Assembly: GCA_964441025.1 (NCBI GenBank)
Contig: CAYTXG010000023.1
Coordinates: 1 to 26,268 of the forward strand
DNA: 26,268 bases
From: JAAZIN01 sp964441025
GTDB taxonomy: Bacteria; Bacillota; Dethiobacteria; DTU022
Direction: 5' to 3'
The notes beneath the pieces were generated by a model. It did no database searches, was not told the origin of the DNA, and saw only the letters and a program-made list of their open reading frames with translations. Shown here in pieces: positions 22,340 to 26,268 of this stretch (position 1 is the first letter of the stretch; each line of letters opens with the position of its first letter). The translations under genes and the position numbers were made by a program.

Positions 22340-22960
22340 TTAGCGGCCCGCATCGGGATCGCCGGCCAAAATATTCAATGATATTTTAAGCAGCTCCTCC
22401 CCGGTAAGGCTCTTACTGCCGGCAGCAGCCCTGTTCACCGCCGCCGCCGATTCAGCTCGCGAATAGCCCAGTGCCGCAAGGGCTTCGATAATCTCCGCCC
22501 GCATCGAGCCCGGTCCGTTCGCAGAACCTGCCAGGGCCATCTGCTCGGGTGAATATAGCCGGGACAGCTTCTCTTTCAGTTCAAGGATAAGCCGCTGGGC
22601 CATTTTTCGGCCTATTCCCGGGGTCTGGCAGAGCACGGTGATATCCTCATGAAAAATTGCGGAGCAGAGATGGGGCACCGTGAGGGCGCCCAACAGCGCC
22701 AGTCCGAGACGGGGCCCAAAGCCCGATACCCCGGTAATTAGGTTGAAGAGATCACGCTCCTCGGCAGTGCGAAAGCCGTAAAGATAAAAAGCGTCATCCC
22801 TGAAAACAAGCCGGGTGTAGAGCAGCACCTCCGTACCGACAAATTGCTCCAGCCCCTCAGCGGAAAGGGGAACCTCAAGTGAAAGCCCCACCGCCCTCAC
22901 CTCCAGAAGGAGACGTCCTGTAGAAACGGCCATGAGTTTTCCGCGTACATACTCAATCAC
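22340..22960 (-). CDS. ruvA: Holliday junction-binding protein RuvA
   Basis: A 206-residue protein that binds the four-way junction and loads RuvB. Domain I is an OB fold (VIEYVRGKL, YTRLVFRDDAFYLYGF). Domain II has the two helix-hairpin-helix motifs (ITGVSGFGPRLGLALL and QTPGIGRKMAQRLILELKEKL). Domain III binds RuvB (EIIEALAALGYSRAESAAAV). I chose the GTG at 22960, which overlaps the last 8 bp of ruvC and has GGAGGGGAG upstream within ruvC. The frame is open further upstream to 23128, but that sequence is ruvC read in another frame. Confidence 0.96.
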   Translation of the reverse strand: MIEYVRGKLMAVSTGRLLLEVRAVGLSLEVPLSAEGLEQFVGTEVLLYTRLVFRDDAFYLYGFRTAEERDLFNLITGVSGFGPRLGLALLGALTVPHLCSAIFHEDITVLCQTPGIGRKMAQRLILELKEKLSRLYSPEQMALAGSANGPGSMRAEIIEALAALGYSRAESAAAVNRAAAGSKSLTGEELLKISLNILAGDPDAGR

Positions 22961-23459
22961 CGCGCCTGCTCCCCTCCACTGCTTCATGGTAGCGGCGGTG
23001 CTGGAGATGGCACAGGGCAACGGCCAGCGCATCGGCCTCGTCATCCGGGGAGGGCCGCTCGGGAAGCTGCAGCAGCAGCTGGACCATATTCTGGACCTGC
23101 GCTTTAGCTGCGCCCCCGTACCCGGCAACGGCCTGTTTCACCTGAAGGGGGGTATATTCGAATAGCTCAATATTGCTCTTCGCCGCCGCCAGGATGATGG
23201 TTCCGCGGGCTTCCCCAACCTGAAGGGCGGTGCGCACATTCTTGCAAAAAAAAAGTTTTTCCACCGCCATGGCCCCGGGCCTGTAGCTCTCGATCATTTT
23301 GGCAACAGAATCAAATATCTCTTCCAGGCGAGAGGCGGCAGTTGAACCTCTGGAGGTGCGGATGCATCCTGAAGCCACCCTGCAAAAACGGCTGTCCTTT
23401 TCCTGGACCAGGCCGTACCCGGTAATCGCCAGTCCCGGATCTATTCCCAGTATAAGCAT
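22953..23459 (-). CDS. ruvC: Holliday junction endonuclease RuvC
   Basis: The 168-residue resolvase of the RuvABC complex. The four acidic catalytic residues are in place: Asp7 in GIDPGLAITGYG, Glu67 in AVEKLFF, and the Asp pair in DDEADALAVALCH (Asp140 and Asp143). KNVRTALQVGEARG and QVKQAVAGYGGAAK are further family motifs. The ATG has GGTGA a few bases upstream. It overlaps ruvA by 8 bp. Confidence 0.97.
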   Translation of the reverse strand: MLILGIDPGLAITGYGLVQEKDSRFCRVASGCIRTSRGSTAASRLEEIFDSVAKMIESYRPGAMAVEKLFFCKNVRTALQVGEARGTIILAAAKSNIELFEYTPLQVKQAVAGYGGAAKAQVQNMVQLLLQLPERPSPDDEADALAVALCHLQHRRYHEAVEGSRRGD

Positions 23460-23539
23460 TTAATCACCGTCATCCCCAATTAATTGGCCGCTATATTATT
23501 CTTTAACCATGGGGGCAAACCCTTTTTGGCTTAACGGAG

Positions 23540-23570
23540 AAAACACCGGAGCTCTTGCGCCGGTGTTTTT
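23540..23570 (-). terminator. Rho-independent terminator between bofC-like gene and ruvC
   Basis: Arms AAAACACCGG (23540-23549) and CCGGTGTTTT (23560-23569) form a 10-bp perfect stem with a 10-nt loop. The T-run follows on both strands, so it can work in both directions. It ends the bofC-like transcript and separates it from ruvCAB. Confidence 0.8.
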
Positions 23571-23611
23571 CTTGAATTGCCCAAAGCATCAGCAAGAGAT
23601 GCAGCCGGGGA

Positions 23612-24268
23612 CTAGCTGGTGTACTCTTGCAGCGCTTCCTGAAGTTCTTCCGGTGATTCAAGAACCACTCCCTCTTCAAGTTCCTCCCTGATGTCGTCCC
23701 TCACCTTGTAAGGGGTGATCCGGATCAACTTCCCACCCGGCGCCCTGCCTTCATAAAGGGCAATGAAATCATCGGCGCCGTCATTGAAGATGCCCAGATA
23801 GTAGCGCCCTTTGCATTCGGGACAGAGATCGTCAAGGTAGGTAAATGTAAAAAAGGAGCTGTCCGGGCTTACCCTTATGTCAGCCACATGCCAGCCCGCA
23901 GTATCCTTCAGGTGGGACATGATATCCTGAATGCTGGTGTTGCTCTCATGCAGCGCCACCGCCATCTCCACCAGCGCTGCCGGAGGCAGCTCCAGATCTG
24001 CGGGAATACTTACGGGTTCATAAACAGCATGATGTTCACAGAAACGATAAATGTATTGGGCCAGGTAGGGCTCGCGCTCCGGCGTTTCGGGAGGCGCAGC
24101 CTCCAGCTCCGGGCGGGGGCCCCTGTGTAAAAGGTCAACAAGGTTGATGTCCCGGGTATAGGAGATGATCAGAATGAGCGGCCCCAACCCCGCCAGAAGA
24201 ACCAACAGCACAAAGCCTGCCCACAGCAAACGGCGGGTTCCCTTTTTCTCTTTTGCCTGTTCTGCCAA
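23612..24268 (-). CDS. Membrane-anchored protein with BofC C-terminal-like domain
   Basis: A 218-residue protein with a short basic N-terminus, one membrane helix (about 14-36), and a soluble part outside the membrane. The last 65 residues (RYYLGIFNDGADDFIALYEG, then KLIRITPYKVRDDIREELEE and EELQEALQEYTS) follow the BofC C-terminal domain of Bacillus: a GYIG strand, a GxP loop and a final helical pair. BofC inhibits the SpoIVB protease during forespore signalling of sporulation. Its place between yebC and ruvA is also that of bofC in Bacillus subtilis. The middle part has a CPEC pair. The start is TTG with GAGAGG about 10 nt upstream. The family assignment is moderate and the protease target is not shown. 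Confidence 0.7.
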   Translation of the reverse strand: MAEQAKEKKGTRRLLWAGFVLLVLLAGLGPLILIISYTRDINLVDLLHRGPRPELEAAPPETPEREPYLAQYIYRFCEHHAVYEPVSIPADLELPPAALVEMAVALHESNTSIQDIMSHLKDTAGWHVADIRVSPDSSFFTFTYLDDLCPECKGRYYLGIFNDGADDFIALYEGRAPGGKLIRITPYKVRDDIREELEEGVVLESPEELQEALQEYTS

Positions 24269-24280
24269 TAAGGTTCATCC

Positions 24281-24323
24281 TCTCAGGGAGATGATTAGCG
24301 ATGGCTCTTATCATACCCTGAGA
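24281..24323 (-). promoter_or_regulatory. Inverted repeat next to the bofC-like ribosome site
   Basis: Arms TCTCAGGG (24281-24288) and CCCTGAGA (24316-24323), with an inner ATGAT/ATCAT pair. In minus-strand RNA the second arm runs straight into the GAGAGG ribosome site of the bofC-like gene. It could be an operator or a translational switch; no T-run follows, so it is not a standard terminator. Confidence 0.4.
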
Positions 24324-24354
24324 CAGGATAATTTATACATTTATGGACCCTAAT

Positions 24355-25104
24355 TTATTCCATCAATTCATCAGGAATTTCAAAATTGGCATAAACATTT
24401 TGCACATCATCATTGTCTTCCAGCACTTCCATGAGATTGAGAATGCGCCTGACCTCTTCGGGGTTGTCGATTTCCACCGTGCTCTGCGGCAGCATGGTAA
24501 CTTCAGAGCTTTCAAGAGCAATATCCTGTGCGCCCAGGTACGTCTTGACCTCTTCAAATAGTTCGGGCGAGCTGATAATGCTGAAAGTATCATCCTCTTC
24601 CTTCACATCTTCAGCACCCGCCTCCAGGGCGATCAGCATAAGATCGTCTTCGCCAATTTTTAAATCCTCTTTTTTGGCAATGAAAAGTCCTTTGCGTTCG
24701 AACATCCAGGCAACGCAGCCGGTTTCACCTAGGTTTCCGCCGTGCCGCGAGAAAAGGTGCCTGATATCGGCCACTGTGCGGTTGCGGTTATCGGTAAACA
24801 CCTCCAGCAGCACCGCCACCCCGCCTGCAGCATAACCCTCATAATTTACCTGGTCATAGCTTTCCCCCTCCAGGCCTCCAGCGCCTTTTTGAATGGCCCG
24901 CTGGATATTATCATTGGGCATGTTGTTTTCCCGGGCCTTCTGGACCGCCAGGCGCAGGCGAAAGTTGGTATCAATATCCGCGCCTCCTTCCCGGGCGGCC
25001 ACAATGATCTCCCGGGCCAGCTTGGTGAATATTTTCCCCTTTTGCGCATCCATGCGTGCTTTGCGATGCTTCACATTGGCCCATTTTGAGTGTCCCGCCA
25101 CCAT
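24355..25104 (-). CDS. YebC/PmpR family protein (TACO1-like)
   Basis: A 249-residue protein of the YebC family. Members were described as transcription regulators and, more recently, as ribosome factors easing proline-rich stretches. The family signature is complete: AGHSKWANVKHRKARMDAQK, FTKLAREI, RLRLAVQKARENNMPNDNIQ, YEGYAAGGVAVLLEVFTDNR, HGGNLGETGCVAWMFERKG. The C-terminal alternating domain is present. The ATG has GGAGAGGGGGAGC in front. It is followed by the bofC-like gene. Confidence 0.95.
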   Translation of the reverse strand: MVAGHSKWANVKHRKARMDAQKGKIFTKLAREIIVAAREGGADIDTNFRLRLAVQKARENNMPNDNIQRAIQKGAGGLEGESYDQVNYEGYAAGGVAVLLEVFTDNRNRTVADIRHLFSRHGGNLGETGCVAWMFERKGLFIAKKEDLKIGEDDLMLIALEAGAEDVKEEDDTFSIISSPELFEEVKTYLGAQDIALESSEVTMLPQSTVEIDNPEEVRRILNLMEVLEDNDDVQNVYANFEIPDELME

Positions 25105-25145
25105 GCTCCCCCTCTCCCGTAGAATAATTAGATCACGATAGAATC

Positions 25146-25544
25146 CTATTGCGGATAAGAAGCGCTGACTACAGTTTTAAGGCCGCCGCGGGGATTGAAA
25201 TTACCGGAAACAGTCATAGAATGGGGGCTTAACAGCGTCGTCAGGTCATCGAGGATGCGGTTAACCACCTCTTCCTGGATAATCCCCACATTGCGGTAAG
25301 AATTCAGGTAGTATTTAAGCGATTTCAACTCAACGCAGCTCTCTCGCGGCACATAAGCAATCCGCAGCTCCCCGAAGTCGGGCAAGCCTGTCCATGGGCA
25401 GACAGAGGTGAATTCCGGGAAGATGATCTCCACTTCCGAGCGGCGCCCGGCATAGGCAAAGGGGACCGTCTGCAGCACCTCCTGATCCACCTGATCCGGC
25501 TTCAGCGCATCAAAACGCCTTTTTTCATAATGCTCATCCTTCAT
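25146..25544 (-). CDS. queF: NADPH-dependent preQ0 reductase QueF
   Basis: A 132-residue one-domain enzyme of the short Bacillus type that reduces preQ0 (7-cyano-7-deazaguanine) to preQ1. Catalytic Cys49 and Asp56 are in FTSVCPWTGLPDFGEL, and the NADPH-binding motif is VELKSLKYYLNSYRN with Glu72. The ATG at 25544 overlaps the end of yhhQ by 11 bp and has GGAGGGTG 9 nt upstream; a TTG 6 bases further up is less well placed. It is co-transcribed with the precursor transporter behind a preQ1 riboswitch. Confidence 0.97.
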   Translation of the reverse strand: MKDEHYEKRRFDALKPDQVDQEVLQTVPFAYAGRRSEVEIIFPEFTSVCPWTGLPDFGELRIAYVPRESCVELKSLKYYLNSYRNVGIIQEEVVNRILDDLTTLLSPHSMTVSGNFNPRGGLKTVVSASYPQ

Positions 25545-26163
25545 CTGCAATCACACCCTCCCTTCTCGCCCAGCGAACGGCCAGGTAGCAAAATGGAGTG
25601 TCGGCAAGGGCCAGAATTAGTTTAACCAGGTACTGCCCGGCAATCATGCTCGACAGCACTGCACCGCTGACTGTGCCGGCGAATGCCAGGGTGATAAAGA
25701 TAACGCTGTCCAGAAGCTGGCTGGCCATAGTGGAAAGATTGTTGCGCAGCCAGAGATGTTTGCCCCCGGTGACCCGGCGCCAGAAGAGGAAGGCCCAGAC
25801 ATCATGAAACTGGGACACCAGGTAGGCGGCCATGCTGGCGGCGACAATACGGGGAACAGACCCCAGAACAGCCTCATATGCCGCCTGGCCCTCCCAAAAG
25901 GGTGCGGGCGGCAGCACCCGGCCCAGGTAAAGAAAGGCGGTCATGACCAGGTTCATGATAAACCCCAGCCAGACAATATTGTTGGCCTCTCTTTTACCCC
26001 ACACCTCGCTGACCGTGTCTGTGATCACAAATGTAACAGGATAGGCAAAAACCGCCGCTGGAAGGACCAGCCGCCCCAGGGCGAACAGTTTGCCGGCTAT
26101 GATATTTGCCACCAGTAAACAGGTGATAAAAAGAGCGGTAAGAAAGCGCAGCTTCCTCTCCAA
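25534..26163 (-). CDS. yhhQ: Queuosine precursor transporter (YhhQ/QPTR family)
   Basis: A 209-residue membrane protein with about six helices, of the VUT/QPTR family that imports preQ0 and preQ1. Family features are ITDTVSEVWGKREANNIVW near residues 47-65, YLVSQFHDVWAFLFWRR, NNLSTMASQLLDSVIF and TPFCYLAVRWARR near the C-terminus. The start is TTG with GAGGTGAG in front, inside the 3' edge of the preQ1 riboswitch. It overlaps queF. Uptake plus QueF suggests salvage of preQ0 or preQ1 from outside. Confidence 0.94.
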   Translation of the reverse strand: MERKLRFLTALFITCLLVANIIAGKLFALGRLVLPAAVFAYPVTFVITDTVSEVWGKREANNIVWLGFIMNLVMTAFLYLGRVLPPAPFWEGQAAYEAVLGSVPRIVAASMAAYLVSQFHDVWAFLFWRRVTGGKHLWLRNNLSTMASQLLDSVIFITLAFAGTVSGAVLSSMIAGQYLVKLILALADTPFCYLAVRWARREGVIADEG

Positions 26164-26172
26164 AAAAACTCA

Positions 26173-26211
26173 CCTCTTGTTTTTTGATCAAGCAGGGTGT
26201 CTGCGACCTGC
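26173..26211 (-). promoter_or_regulatory. preQ1-I riboswitch controlling yhhQ-queF
   Basis: In RNA sense the element reads GCAGGTCGCAGACACCCTGC (26211-26192), then TTGATC and an A-rich tail AAAAAACAAGAGG (26185-26173). The P1 stem GCAGG/CCTGC, the loop, the A-rich third strand and the ending at the ribosome site are those of class I preQ1 aptamers; TCGCAG and ACCC are shared with the well-studied Thermoanaerobacter example. The AGAGG of the ribosome site lies in the pseudoknot part, so binding of preQ1 should block translation of yhhQ. Confidence 0.92.
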
Positions 26212-26213
26212 TA

Positions 26214-26247
26214 ATTATATTATAGGTTATCCTGAAGCAGGAGGAAA
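26214..26247 (-). promoter_or_regulatory. Promoter of the yhhQ-queF operon
   Basis: Two overlapping TATAAT hexamers read at 26224-26219 and 26219-26214 on the minus strand. With the first, transcription would start near 26212, right at the base of the riboswitch P1 stem. The hexamer 17 bp upstream (TTTCCT) is a weak -35. Confidence 0.6.
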
Positions 26248-26268
26248 GGGGTGTCGCTTAAGACGGAA

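Noticed and set aside
22961..23128. N-terminal extension of the ruvA frame
   Set aside because: It is ruvC read in another frame; the conserved RuvA start is the GTG at 22960.

Overview
The window looks like a chromosomal segment of a moderately high-GC, low-oxygen, spore-forming Bacillota, most likely a clostridial lineage. The evidence is gene order and content: alaS-ireB-ruvX-mltG, yebC-bofC-ruvC-ruvA-ruvB-DUF2905-queA-tgt-yajC-TIGR04086, rarA-yigZ-mnmA, and a sipW/TasA-type matrix locus. Every convincing gene lies on the minus strand, so transcription runs from high to low coordinates. Long open frames on the plus strand are antisense shadows. Several genes start at GTG or TTG with good Shine-Dalgarno sequences.

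From right to left: a promoter and a preQ1-I riboswitch precede yhhQ-queF (26.2-25.1 kb). Next come yebC and a bofC-like membrane protein ending at a strong terminator. The ruvC-ruvA-ruvB resolvasome follows, then DUF2905, queA, tgt, yajC and a TIGR04086 membrane protein (23.5-17.8 kb). A 350-bp gap upstream of rarA holds a structured region that could be a 6S-like RNA. Then come rarA, yigZ, mnmA, a small zinc-ribbon protein and an AI-2E-type permease. A perfect sigma-A promoter precedes alaS, ireB, a ruvX-DUF1292 fusion and mltG (12.8-7.8 kb). tgt, queA, queF and yhhQ together cover uptake, reduction, insertion and late modification for tRNA queuosine, and mnmA adds a second wobble modification.

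The left quarter (7.7-0 kb) is the accessory part. It holds a SARP/BTAD-type regulator with a decayed GGDEF-like tail, a SipW-type signal peptidase fused to an N-terminal pseudo-receiver, two TasA/camelysin-like secreted proteins, and a 1034-residue surface protein. The large protein splits a TasA-like module around a roughly 500-residue insertion and adds DUF11 repeats and a DUF6273-like end. The start of one more secreted or membrane protein runs off the left edge. This looks like a self-contained matrix or fibre secretion locus with its own dedicated peptidase and regulator, and it is the best candidate for an undescribed system here.

Two families of palindromic intergenic repeats are scattered through the window. 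One has a conserved GAACCGTCCCC-type loop with stems that differ between loci; in both TasA-like genes the stop codon lies inside the repeat. The other is a GC-rich GGTGCCTGGCACC palindrome flanking the DUF2905 gene. No tRNA, rRNA, CRISPR array or transposase was recognised.
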